Of a stretch of DNA of 64,000 bases, positions 28,401-35,582 are shown piece by piece (position 1 is the stretch's first letter; every line of letters begins with the position of its first letter). The stretch spans positions 248,001 to 312,000 of the forward strand of contig CAVQBC010000007.1 in NCBI GenBank assembly GCA_963710665.1, written 5' to 3'. Position numbers and translations under genes: made by a program. A model generated the notes under the pieces. It was not told the DNA's origin. It was given only the letters and a program-made list of their open reading frames with translations, and made no database searches. The stretch comes from CAVQBC01 sp963710665 (lineage in GTDB: Bacteria; Actinomycetota; Thermoleophilia; Solirubrobacterales; Solirubrobacteraceae).

Positions 28401-28634
28401 CCCGAGGCGCTGCAGCTTCGCGGCCTGGCCGGAGGTCGCGGCGATCTCGACCGTCCGGCCCGCGCGGCCCTCGGACACGTCGTAGCCCTGGCGGGCGAGC
28501 TCCTGCAGGGCGCCGGCGTCGGCCTTGACGCGATACGCGTTCAGCCCGCTGCCGGCCGCGGACGCTGACGCGGGCACGGCGGCGATCGCCATGCCGAGAG
28601 AGGCCGCCACGGCGGCCCGGAGTGCTGTGCGCAA
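25497..28634 (-). CDS. Large secreted M14 zinc carboxypeptidase
   Basis: A 1045-residue exported metallopeptidase, far longer than the usual 300-450. Signal peptide RTALRAAVAASLGMAIAAV, a propeptide-like region to about residue 115, then the M14 domain: zinc motif HxxE in SNQHAREWITPEM, second zinc His in VNYHSAAELLLYPFG, substrate-binding DLNRNFATNW, and FEFQDSEADLQ carrying the likely catalytic Glu. Residues from about 520 hold a glutamine-amidotransferase-like or ThuA-like segment (RDYLNDGGKLLYTGQNA) and a jelly-roll module (VEVSISYVQDFGTAGLGVFVDDAVV), perhaps for binding. Start: TTG at 28634 with a strong AGGAGGAGG ribosome-binding site; no ATG or GTG fits. The open frame upstream is antisense to prfA. 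It probably digests extracellular protein. Confidence 0.88.
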   Translation of the reverse strand: MRTALRAAVAASLGMAIAAVPASASAAGSGLNAYRVKADAGALQELARQGYDVSEGRAGRTVEIAATSGQAAKLQRLGLAPRRARTATARTAGVRPDGSYDVYRPYWDKTYVGTDASGNPRQTLYEELQSVAAAHPGLVKVVEIGKSLRGVPILALKVTRNARTVRDGRRPSVLYSSNQHAREWITPEMTRRLLHYVLDQYGKPDETGRRITQVVDTTELWFVVSANPDGYDFTFTPGNRLWRKNLRDVDGDGQITSGDGVDLNRNFATNWNYDDEGSSTDPASETYRGAGPSSEPETRAMDGLLRRIRFTFQVNYHSAAELLLYPFGFQVETYTADDPIYEALSGTDDKPAIAGNAPGAPHPYDPDVSAELYTTNGETTDHAHTKYDTLAWTPEMDVADPARGGGQSVFEFQDSEADLQAAFEKNIPFALDVAESAKDPANPVSHLGNEVPDFEIKPFKVSYGDPQPVEADVKRSLGAVRVHWSVNGGKARSAPAGEYRGGERYGGPGDVYFHRVRGNVRGTKPGDRVRVWFQAGRRGTRSSSFTYTARSESRAPVLVLSAEDYSGLQPNTAPGTGPNHLRSYEDALRAAGIRYDVYDVDAEERTAPDPLGVLGHYRAVLWYTGDDLFVREPGMGAGTGTSKLADDEIIAVRDYLNDGGKLLYTGQNAAFGQLSGFAYNPAGQPPYCAPGGEVPNCVPLSNDFLQYYLGAYLHIDAAATKEEASALPIRSAGGAFGTAPIALNGADSADNQSHVYSMVTTSSILPAATYPLFASEPAARFDRPPAFDPPTGSSYMVAKSRDNSYQRLRKTIDLTGATSADLSFKVSYDTEEAYDYVIVEAHTVGQDDWTTLPDANGNTSADVGESCDINWDTLHPFLAHYQTNVNKSTDPAQKDCTATGTTGAWNGATGNSGGFQDWKIDLSAYHGRQVEVSISYVQDFGTAGLGVFVDDAVVTKDGQAADQTSFEDGLGGWQAGPAPAGSADEVQWAQSGSVGYLEGPAVATDDTVYYGFGLEGARTAARRAELVGDAMRYLGVRGGRAARRR

Positions 28635-28747
28635 CTCCCCTCCTCCTGAAGAATGTCCCCTGATCGGGTCGCGGGGATGGGACTCCTGCCCCTCCCGGAC
28701 CCTCGTTGCGGCCGACTCTAACCGCTGGATCGGTGGAGGGACGCCAC

Positions 28748-28753
28748 TAGACT
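28748..28753 (+). promoter_or_regulatory. -10 box (TAGACT) of prfA, probable leaderless start
   Basis: TAGACT ends 7 nt before the GTG start of prfA at 28761, with no ribosome-binding site in between. Confidence 0.45.
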
Positions 28754-28760
28754 CGGCCGC

Positions 28761-29816
28761 GTGATCGAGCAGCTCGTGGAACAGATCGAGGCGCGCTACG
28801 CCGACGCGCAGCGGGACCTGTCGGCCCCCGAGGTGATCGGCGACCGCCGCCGCTACGCGGAGGCCGGCCGGCGCTTCAACCAGCTCGCGCCCGCCGCGAA
28901 GCTGGCGGAGGAGTGGCGCCACGCGACCTCCAACGCCGAAGGCGCACAGGAGCTCCTCGACGAGGGCGGCGAGGACGCGGAGCTGCGGGAGGAGCTGCGC
29001 GACGCCCGCGAGCGCATCGAGCGCCTGGAGGAGGAGATCCGCCTCGCGATGGTCGAGCGCGACCCCAGCGACGACAAGAACGTCATCGTCGAGATCCGCG
29101 GCGGCGCGGGCGGGGACGAGGCGAGCCTGTGGGCGGGCGACCTCTACCGCATGCTCACGCGCTACGCCGACCGCCGGGGGTTCAAGACCGAGACGCTCGA
29201 CGCCGGCGAGGGCTCGTTCACCGTCGAGGTGCGCGGCGACGGCGCCTACTCGGTGTTCAAGTTCGAGGGCGGCACGCACCGCGTGCAGCGCGTGCCCGAG
29301 ACGGAGTCCCAGGGCCGCATCCACACCTCGACGGCCACCGTCGCGGTGCTGCCCGAGGCGGAGGAGGTCGACGTGCAGATCGACCCCAACGAGCTCGAGA
29401 TCGACGTCTACCGCTCCTCGGGCCCCGGCGGGCAGTCGGTCAACACCACGGACTCCGCGGTGCGTATCACCCACAAGCCGACCGGCCTCGTGGTCTCGAT
29501 GCAGGACGAGAAGTCCCAGCTGCAGAACCGCGAGCGCGCGATGAAGGTGCTGCGCGCGCGGCTCTACGAGCACGAGCTCGAGCGCCGGCAGGCCGAGCAG
29601 GCCGCGGACCGGCGCGGCCAGGTGGGCACCGGCGAGCGCGCCGAGAAGATCCGCACCTACAACTTCCCCGAGCGCCGGGTCACCGACCACCGGGTCAAGC
29701 TCACCCAGCACAACCTCGACGCCGTGCTCGCCGGCGAGCTCGACGAGTTCACGGCCGCGCTGCAGGACGACGAGAAGCGCCGCCGGCTCGAGGCGCAGCA
29801 GATCGGCGCCGGCTGA
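28761..29816 (+). CDS. prfA: Peptide chain release factor 1
   Basis: A 351-residue class I release factor reading UAA and UAG. The N-terminal helical domain is followed by IRGGAGGDEASLWAGDLYRM, GTHRVQRVPETESQGR with the PxT-type stop-codon reader (PET), and the GSGPGGQSVNTTDSAVR loop whose GGQ glutamine triggers peptidyl-tRNA hydrolysis. NFPERRVTDHRVKLT is the conserved C-terminal element. GTG start. The next gene, prmC, methylates the GGQ glutamine, so the pairing is functional as well as positional. Confidence 0.97.
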   Translation: MIEQLVEQIEARYADAQRDLSAPEVIGDRRRYAEAGRRFNQLAPAAKLAEEWRHATSNAEGAQELLDEGGEDAELREELRDARERIERLEEEIRLAMVERDPSDDKNVIVEIRGGAGGDEASLWAGDLYRMLTRYADRRGFKTETLDAGEGSFTVEVRGDGAYSVFKFEGGTHRVQRVPETESQGRIHTSTATVAVLPEAEEVDVQIDPNELEIDVYRSSGPGGQSVNTTDSAVRITHKPTGLVVSMQDEKSQLQNRERAMKVLRARLYEHELERRQAEQAADRRGQVGTGERAEKIRTYNFPERRVTDHRVKLTQHNLDAVLAGELDEFTAALQDDEKRRRLEAQQIGAG

Positions 29817-29824
29817 CCGCGGCG

Positions 29825-30664
29825 TTGCGCCGCCCCATCGGCACCACGTCGGTCCGCGACGCGCTCGACTCGGCGGTGATCGCGCTCACCGCGGCGGGCT
29901 GCGACAGCCCGCGGCTGGACGCCGAGGTGCTGCTGGCGTGGGTGCTGGGCGTCGGCCGCGCCGCGCTGATCGCCGATCCCGGCCGCGGCCTCGATCCTGC
30001 GGAGGCCCGGCAGTTCGCGGAGCTGGCGGCCCGGCGCCGCGCGCGCGAGCCGGTCGCCTACATCGTCGGGCGCAAGGGGTTTCGCACCATCGAGCTCGCG
30101 GTCGACCGGCGGGTGCTCATCCCGCGGCCGGAGACGGAGCACGTCGTCGAGGCGGCGCTGGAGCTGCCGGAGGGCGCGCGCGTCGCGGACGTCGGGACCG
30201 GCTCGGGGGCGATCGCGCTCGCGCTCAAGGCCGAGCGGCCCGACCTGGACGTCGTCGGGACGGAGCGCAGCGCGGAGGCGCTGCGGGTCGCGCGCGGCAA
30301 CGCGGTGCGGCTCGGGCTCGAGGTCGAGCTGCTCGAGGGCGACCTCCTCGACCCCGTCGGCGGGCCGCTCGACGCGGTGCTCTCGAACCCGCCGTACGTC
30401 GCCGACGGCGACCGCGCGTCGCTCGGCCCGGAGATCCTCCGCTACGAGCCGGCGGACGCGCTGTTCGCGGGCCCGGACGGCCTCGCGGTCCTGCGGCGCC
30501 TCGCGCCCGCCGCCGCCGCGTCCGGGGCGCGCCTCGCCGCGTTCGAGGTGGGCGCCGGCCAGGCGGCCGCGGTCGCCGGGCTGCTGCGCGAGGCGGGGTT
30601 CGCGGACACCGCCGCCGTGCCCGACCTGGCCGGGATCGAGCGGGTGGTGGTGGGGCGGCGGTGA
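29825..30664 (+). CDS. prmC: Release factor glutamine methyltransferase
   Basis: A 279-residue SAM methyltransferase that N5-methylates the GGQ glutamine of release factors. The N-terminal helical domain (SVRDALDSAVIALTAAGCDS, YIVGRKGFRTIELAVD, VLIPRPETE) is the release-factor binding part; VADVGTGSGAIALALK is SAM motif I and LSNPPYVADGD the NPPY motif that holds the glutamine. The start is a TTG at 29825, 8 nt after the prfA stop; no ATG or GTG lies near the family N-terminus. The stop overlaps the GTG of the next gene (GTGA). Confidence 0.92.
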   Translation: MRRPIGTTSVRDALDSAVIALTAAGCDSPRLDAEVLLAWVLGVGRAALIADPGRGLDPAEARQFAELAARRRAREPVAYIVGRKGFRTIELAVDRRVLIPRPETEHVVEAALELPEGARVADVGTGSGAIALALKAERPDLDVVGTERSAEALRVARGNAVRLGLEVELLEGDLLDPVGGPLDAVLSNPPYVADGDRASLGPEILRYEPADALFAGPDGLAVLRRLAPAAAASGARLAAFEVGAGQAAAVAGLLREAGFADTAAVPDLAGIERVVVGRR

Positions 30665-31299
30665 AGGTCACGACCGCCGGCGCCGAGGCCTTCGAGCGCT
30701 GCATGCGCGACGGCGGGGTGGCGGTCTTCCCGGCCGACACGGTCTACGGGCTGGCCTGCGACCCCGAGACGCCGGCCGCGGTCGACCGCCTGTACCGGCT
30801 CAAGGGCCGCCCCGCGGACAAGCCCGCCGCGGTGCTGTTCTTCGACCGCGGGGCGGCGTTCGCGGCGCTCCCGGAGCTCGGCCCCCGCACCCGCGCGCTG
30901 CTCGAGCTCCTGCTGCCGGGCGGGATCACGGCGCTGCTGCCCAACCCGCTGCGCCGCTTCCCGCTCGCCTGCGGCCCCGACCGGGGCACGCTCGGCCTGC
31001 GGGTGCCGGCGCTCACCCGCCCGCTGGCCCCGCTCGGCGTGGTGCGCCGGCCCGTGCTCCAGAGCTCGGCGAACGCCTCCGGCGGGCCGGACGCCCGCCG
31101 CGCGCAGGACGTCCCCGAGGCGCTGCGGGCGGGCGCCGACCTGGTGCTCGACGCGGGGGAGCTCGCCGGGACCCCGTCGACGGTCGTCGACCTGCGCGGC
31201 TTCGAGGCGGGCGACGCCTGGTCGATCCGGCGTGAGGGCGCCGTCGCAGCCGAGCGCATCGCCGCCGCCGCGGCCCGGATCCTGCCGCCGGAGGACTGA
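30661..31299 (+). CDS. tsaC: L-threonylcarbamoyladenylate synthase (TsaC/Sua5/YrdC)
   Basis: A 212-residue YrdC-fold enzyme that makes threonylcarbamoyl-AMP from threonine, bicarbonate and ATP for the t6A37 tRNA modification. GGVAVFPADTVYGLACDP, YRLKGRPADKPAAVLF and QSSANASGGPDARRAQDVP are the conserved nucleotide and threonine pocket motifs. The Sua5-specific C-terminal domain is absent, so it is the short TsaC type. GTG start overlapping the prmC stop by 4 nt; the order prfA-prmC-tsaC is standard. Confidence 0.93.
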   Translation: MKVTTAGAEAFERCMRDGGVAVFPADTVYGLACDPETPAAVDRLYRLKGRPADKPAAVLFFDRGAAFAALPELGPRTRALLELLLPGGITALLPNPLRRFPLACGPDRGTLGLRVPALTRPLAPLGVVRRPVLQSSANASGGPDARRAQDVPEALRAGADLVLDAGELAGTPSTVVDLRGFEAGDAWSIRREGAVAAERIAAAAARILPPED

Positions 31300-31355
31300 A
31301 GGTTTCGGTCTCGGCCGGATGCCGCGGGTTAGGCTTCTGACCGAGGAGACCGACG

Positions 31356-32843
31356 GTGCGCGACCCGTTCATCGCCATCGACGCCGGGACCAACCTGCGC
31401 TCGCACGCACGCGCGCTCAGGCGCTCCTGGGCGTCGGCCCTCGGCGGTGCGCCGGGGACGGGCGTGCGTCCGCTCATCGAGGCCTCGTGGCGCCGCACCG
31501 AGCGGGCCGGGATCGATCCCGATCACCCCGCCCCGCGCCGCGCCTTCGCGCCCGACGTGCTCGAGGACTATCGCGACAGCTCAGGGCTGCGCGGCTGCAT
31601 CGACGTCCTGCGCACCTGCCTGCGCGGCTTCGCCCAGGACGCCGAGCACATCATGGTCGTGGTCGACGCCGACTGCCGGATCCTCTGGCTGGAGGGCGAC
31701 CTGAAGGTCCGTCACCGCGCCGACGGCATCGCGTTCGCGGAGGGGATGGACTGGACCGAGGACAGCGTCGGGACCAACGCGATCGGGACCGCCCTGGCCA
31801 TCGACCATGCGGTGCAGGTCTTCTGCGCCGAGCACTTCTCGGCCAAGCAGCATCCGTGGTGGTGCTCGGCGGCCCCCATCCACGACCCCGTCACCCGCAC
31901 CCTCGTCGGCGTCGTCGACCTCTCCGGGCCGATGCACACCGCCCACCCCTACAGCCTGGCGCTCGTCCGCGCGGCGGCGAGCATGGCGGAGGAGTGGCTG
32001 CGCACGCGCCACGAGCTCGAGGACGGGCGCCTGAGGCGCGCCTACGTCGAGCAGACCGCGGGCCGCGCCCGCGGCGGTCGCGCCGCACTGGTGGCCGCCG
32101 ACGGCCGGGTCCTCGAGGCGGGGACGCCGGCCCTGGTCGGCGGCCGGGTCGACGTCGCGCGAGACGGGGGGCTCGTCGCGCTGCCCGACGGGGCGACGGC
32201 CACGGCCGAGCCGCTGGCCGGCGGCCGCGGCTTCGTCCTGTGGGAGGCCGGCGGAGTGACGGCTCCGGCGCGGCCGGTGCTGCGCCTCGAGCTGCTGGAG
32301 GGCTCGCCCCGCGCCCGCCGGGGAGCGGCGGCCGGCGTCGACCTGAGCCTCCGCCAGGCCGAGGTGCTCTGCCTGCTCGCGCTGCACCCCGAGGGGCTGA
32401 CCGCCCGCGAGCTCGCCGGCCACCTCTACGGCGAGGGCGCCACGGTCGTGTCCGCCCGCGCCGAGGTCTCGCGGCTTCGCGCCGTGCTCGGGGAGGTGCT
32501 CGGGACGCGGCCGTACCGCTTCACCGTTCCGGTCAGCGCCGATCTCCTCGACGTCGAGCGCGCGCTGCGCCGCGGCGACGTGACCGCGGCGCTCGAGGCC
32601 TACCGCGGCCCGCTGCTGCCCGCTTCCACGTCGCCGCGCGTACGACGCGCCCGCGCCGAGCTCGAGGGCTCGCTCCGGCGCGCCGCGATGTCCGGCGGGC
32701 TCGACGGTCTGTGGGCCTGGCTCGAGTCGCGCTCCGGCCGGGAGGACGAAGAGGCGCTTGCGCACTTCGTCCGCCGCGCCGGCGGCGCCGCCCCGCGGCG
32801 TGCGGTGGCGGCGGCCCGGCTGCGCGCTCTGCAGACCGCCTGA
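31356..32843 (+). CDS. GAF-domain transcriptional activator without AAA+ domain (AcoR/MimR-like)
   Basis: A 495-residue regulator. Residues about 50-215 match the N-terminus of AcoR-type activators: VRPLIEASWRRTERAGIDP, MVVVDADCRILWLEG, EGMDWTEDSVGTNAIGTAL, AEHFSAKQHPWWCSAAPIHDP (a GAF-type ligand pocket). Classical AcoR proteins continue with a sigma-54-activating AAA+ domain; here that is replaced by a winged helix (SLRQAEVLCLLALHPEGLTAREL, SARAEVSRLRAVLGEVL) and a short helical end. GTG start with GAGGAG before it; TAGGCT at 31330-31335 may be its -10 box. It sits directly upstream of, and probably controls, the monooxygenase-SDR-dehydrogenase cluster. The inducer is likely an alcohol, ketone or diol, by analogy. 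Confidence 0.82.
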   Translation: MRDPFIAIDAGTNLRSHARALRRSWASALGGAPGTGVRPLIEASWRRTERAGIDPDHPAPRRAFAPDVLEDYRDSSGLRGCIDVLRTCLRGFAQDAEHIMVVVDADCRILWLEGDLKVRHRADGIAFAEGMDWTEDSVGTNAIGTALAIDHAVQVFCAEHFSAKQHPWWCSAAPIHDPVTRTLVGVVDLSGPMHTAHPYSLALVRAAASMAEEWLRTRHELEDGRLRRAYVEQTAGRARGGRAALVAADGRVLEAGTPALVGGRVDVARDGGLVALPDGATATAEPLAGGRGFVLWEAGGVTAPARPVLRLELLEGSPRARRGAAAGVDLSLRQAEVLCLLALHPEGLTARELAGHLYGEGATVVSARAEVSRLRAVLGEVLGTRPYRFTVPVSADLLDVERALRRGDVTAALEAYRGPLLPASTSPRVRRARAELEGSLRRAAMSGGLDGLWAWLESRSGREDEEALAHFVRRAGGAAPRRAVAAARLRALQTA

Positions 32844-32863
32844 GCGGCGCGCCCGCGCAGGGG

Positions 32864-32881
32864 GTTGCGCGCGCGTTGCGC
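32864..32881 (+). promoter_or_regulatory. Tandem GTTGCGC repeats upstream of the monooxygenase operon
   Basis: GTTGCGC occurs at 32864-32870 and 32875-32881, 11 bp apart, just before the promoter of the first monooxygenase gene. It is a plausible activator site for the adjacent GAF regulator, by position only. Confidence 0.3.
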
Positions 32882-32886
32882 CGTGT

Positions 32887-32915
32887 TTGGCGGCTGGCCG
32901 CGCAGTGGCGACAAT
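32887..32915 (+). promoter_or_regulatory. Promoter of the monooxygenase operon (TTGGCG-N17-GACAAT)
   Basis: TTGGCG at 32887-32892 and GACAAT at 32910-32915 are separated by 17 nt, ideal for a housekeeping sigma factor. A GGAGGAG ribosome-binding site follows at 32941-32947. Confidence 0.5.
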
Positions 32916-32951
32916 CGCGGCCCCGCTACGTCCACCAGCCGGAGGAGATCA

Positions 32952-34751
32952 ATGTCGACGGCCACCGCCCCGCCCGCCACCGAGGTCGATCAGTGGCTCT
33001 CGCGCTTCGATGAGGCCCTGACCCAGGGCGATCCGGCCGCCGCGAGCGAGCTGTTCCTCGACGACAGCTACTGGCGCGACCTCGTCGCGTTCACGTGGAA
33101 CCTCAAGACCGTCGAGGGGCCTCCCGGGGTGCGCGACCTGCTCGAGCACACGCTCGCCGCCACGCGGCCGAGCGGCTGGACGACCACCGAGGAGCCCGCC
33201 GAGGCCGACGGCGTGATCGAGGCGTGGCTGGCGTTCGAGACCGCCGTCGGCCGCTGCAGCGGTCATCTGCGCCTCAAGGAGGGCAAGGCGTGGACGCTGC
33301 TGACCGCGCTCGAGGGCCTGAAGGGCCACGAGGAGCCTCTGCGCCATGCGCGGCCCAAGGGCGTCCACCACGGCGCCGATCGTGATCGCGAGACCTGGCT
33401 CGAGGCGCGCCGTCGTGAGGACGCGGAGCTCGGCTACGAGATCCAGCCCGAGGTGCTGATCATCGGGGGTGGGCAGGGCGGGATCGCGCTCGGCGCCCGT
33501 CTGCGCCAGCTCGGCGTGCCGGCCATCATCGTCGAGCGCAACGCCCGGCCCGGGGACTCGTGGCGGCGCCGCTACAAGTCGCTCTGCCTGCACGACCCGG
33601 TCTGGTACGACCACCTGCCGTACATCAAGTTCCCCGACAACTGGCCGGTGTTCGCGCCCAAGGACAAGATCGGGGACTGGCTGGAGATGTACACCCGGGT
33701 CATGGAGCTCAACTACTGGGGCTCCACCGAGGCGCGCAGCGCGCGCTACGACGACGAGGCCGGGGAGTGGCACGTGGTCGTCGAGCGCGACGGCGCCGAG
33801 CTCACGTTGCGGCCGAAGCAGCTCGTGATGGCCACCGGCATCTCCGGGATCCCGAACACGCCCGGCTTTCCCGGGAGGGAGGTCTTCGCGGGCGAGCAGC
33901 ACCACTCCTCGGAGCACCCCGGACCCGACGCCTACGCCGGCAAGACGGCCGTCGTGGTCGGCTCGAACAACTCCGCGCACGACATCTGCGCGGCGCTGTG
34001 GGAGCACGGCGCGGACGTCACGATGGTCCAGCGGACGTCGACCTGCATCATCCGGTCGGACTCGCTGATGGAGATCGGGCTGGGCGCCCTGTACTCGCAG
34101 GACGCCGTCGATGCGGGCGTGACGACCGAGAAGGCGGACACGATCTTCGCCTCGCTGCCCTATCGGATCATGCACGAGTTCCAGATCCCGCTCTACGACC
34201 AGATCCGCGAGCGCGACGCCGACTTCTACCGGCGGCTCGAGGAGGCCGGCTTCGTCCTGGACTTCGGCGAGGACGACTCGGGGCTGTTCATGAAGTACCT
34301 GCGGCGCGGCTCGGGCTACTACATCGACGTGGGCGCCTCGGAGCTCGTGGCCGACGGGCGGGTCAAGCTCCAGACGGGCCAGGTCGCCCGGCTCACCGAG
34401 CATGCCGTCGTGATGGAGGACGGCACCGAGCTTCCCGCCGACCTCGTCGTGTACGCCACCGGCTACTCGTCGATGAACGGCCGCCTGGTCGACCTCATGT
34501 CCCAGGAGATGGCCGACAAGATCGGCAAGGTCTGGGGCGTCGGCTCGGACACGATCAAGGATCCGGGACCCTGGGAGGGCGAGCAGCGCAACATGTGGAA
34601 GCCGACGCAGCAGGAGGCGCTCTGGTTCCACGGCGGGAACCTGCACCAGTCCCGCTACTACTCGCAGTTCCTGGCGCTCCAGCTCAAGGCCCGGGCCGAG
34701 GGCATCGACACCCCGGTCTACGCCCTCCAGGACGTCCACCACACGGGCTGA
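32952..34751 (+). CDS. Flavin-containing monooxygenase with N-terminal NTF2/SnoaL-like domain (copy 1)
   Basis: A 599-residue fusion. Residues 1-150 form an NTF2/SnoaL-like domain (VDQWLSRFDEALTQGD, YWRDLVAFTWNLKTVEG). From about 166 a class B flavoprotein monooxygenase follows: FAD motif IIGGGQGGIALGARL (GGGQGG at 172-177), FMO-type motif VFAGEQHHSSEHP and second Rossmann segment VVVGSNNSAHDIC with GSNNSA in place of the usual GxGxxG. VVYATGYSSMNGR is the C-terminal ATG motif. Such enzymes use NADPH and O2 to oxygenate heteroatoms or ketones. The substrate is unknown; SDR and dehydrogenase neighbours suggest a ketone or hydroxyketone. A paralogue of equal length lies at 36.7 kb. Confidence 0.85.
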   Translation: MSTATAPPATEVDQWLSRFDEALTQGDPAAASELFLDDSYWRDLVAFTWNLKTVEGPPGVRDLLEHTLAATRPSGWTTTEEPAEADGVIEAWLAFETAVGRCSGHLRLKEGKAWTLLTALEGLKGHEEPLRHARPKGVHHGADRDRETWLEARRREDAELGYEIQPEVLIIGGGQGGIALGARLRQLGVPAIIVERNARPGDSWRRRYKSLCLHDPVWYDHLPYIKFPDNWPVFAPKDKIGDWLEMYTRVMELNYWGSTEARSARYDDEAGEWHVVVERDGAELTLRPKQLVMATGISGIPNTPGFPGREVFAGEQHHSSEHPGPDAYAGKTAVVVGSNNSAHDICAALWEHGADVTMVQRTSTCIIRSDSLMEIGLGALYSQDAVDAGVTTEKADTIFASLPYRIMHEFQIPLYDQIRERDADFYRRLEEAGFVLDFGEDDSGLFMKYLRRGSGYYIDVGASELVADGRVKLQTGQVARLTEHAVVMEDGTELPADLVVYATGYSSMNGRLVDLMSQEMADKIGKVWGVGSDTIKDPGPWEGEQRNMWKPTQQEALWFHGGNLHQSRYYSQFLALQLKARAEGIDTPVYALQDVHHTG

Positions 34752-34761
34752 GGAGCAACCG

Positions 34762-35556
34762 ATGAGCTCTCACACGGGCAATGGGCGCGTCGCGATCGTG
34801 ACCGGTGGCGCGCGCGGCATCGGCCGCGGGATCGCGCTGCGCCTCGCCGCCGACGGACTGGACGTCGCGGTGGCCGACCTTCCCGCGATGCGCGAGGAGG
34901 CCGACGCCGTCGCGGACGAGGTGCGCGCCGCCGGGCGCCGTGCCGCCGCGATCGACGTCGACGTCTCGGACGCCGAGCAGGTCGACGCGATGATCCGCCG
35001 GACGGTCGACGAGCTCGGCCGCCTGGACGTCATGGTCGCCAACGCCGGGGTGGCGGCGGTCGCCCCGCTGCTGGAGGTCAGCGCGGACGACTTCGACTGG
35101 CTGATGTCCATCAACCTCCGCGGCGTCTTCCTCTGCTACACGGCGGCGGCGCGCACGATGATCGAGCAGGGCGACGGCGGCAAGATCATCGGGGCGGCGT
35201 CGATCGCCGCGCACAAGGGCTTCTCCCTGCTCGGCCACTACTCGGCTTCGAAGTTCGCCGTCCGCGGGCTCACGCAGGCCGCTGCTCAGGAGTGGGCCGA
35301 GCACGGGATCACCGTCAACGCGTACTGCCCGGGGATCGTCGGCACGAAGATGTGGGAGCTCATCGACGAGCGCCTCGGCGAGCGGATGGGGCTCGAGAAG
35401 GGGGAGGCGCTCACGCGCTTCTCCGAGCTGATCACGATGGGCCGCGTGGAGACGCCGGAGGACGTCGCGAGCTTCGTCTCCTACCTGGCGTCGGGCGACT
35501 CGGACTACATGACCGGCCAGTCGGTGCTGATCGACGGTGGCGTGCTGTTCGCCTGA
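34762..35556 (+). CDS. SDR-family acetoin/diacetyl reductase-like dehydrogenase
   Basis: A 264-residue short-chain dehydrogenase. TGGARGIGRGIAL (NAD(P) glycine-rich loop), Asp in VADLPA suggesting NAD preference, NAG in VANAGVAAV, catalytic Ser in IGAASIAAHKG and Y-x-x-x-K in YSASKFAVRG. Downstream, YCPGIVGTKMWELIDERLGE closely resembles acetoin reductases (BudC type), which interconvert diacetyl, acetoin and 2,3-butanediol. ATG 11 nt after the monooxygenase stop. The partner gene at 35.6 kb is a butanediol-dehydrogenase-like enzyme, supporting a role in C4 or related vicinal diol/hydroxyketone oxidation. Confidence 0.85.
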   Translation: MSSHTGNGRVAIVTGGARGIGRGIALRLAADGLDVAVADLPAMREEADAVADEVRAAGRRAAAIDVDVSDAEQVDAMIRRTVDELGRLDVMVANAGVAAVAPLLEVSADDFDWLMSINLRGVFLCYTAAARTMIEQGDGGKIIGAASIAAHKGFSLLGHYSASKFAVRGLTQAAAQEWAEHGITVNAYCPGIVGTKMWELIDERLGERMGLEKGEALTRFSELITMGRVETPEDVASFVSYLASGDSDYMTGQSVLIDGGVLFA

Positions 35557-35582
35557 GCGAAGTCCGAACGAGGGAGCAGACG

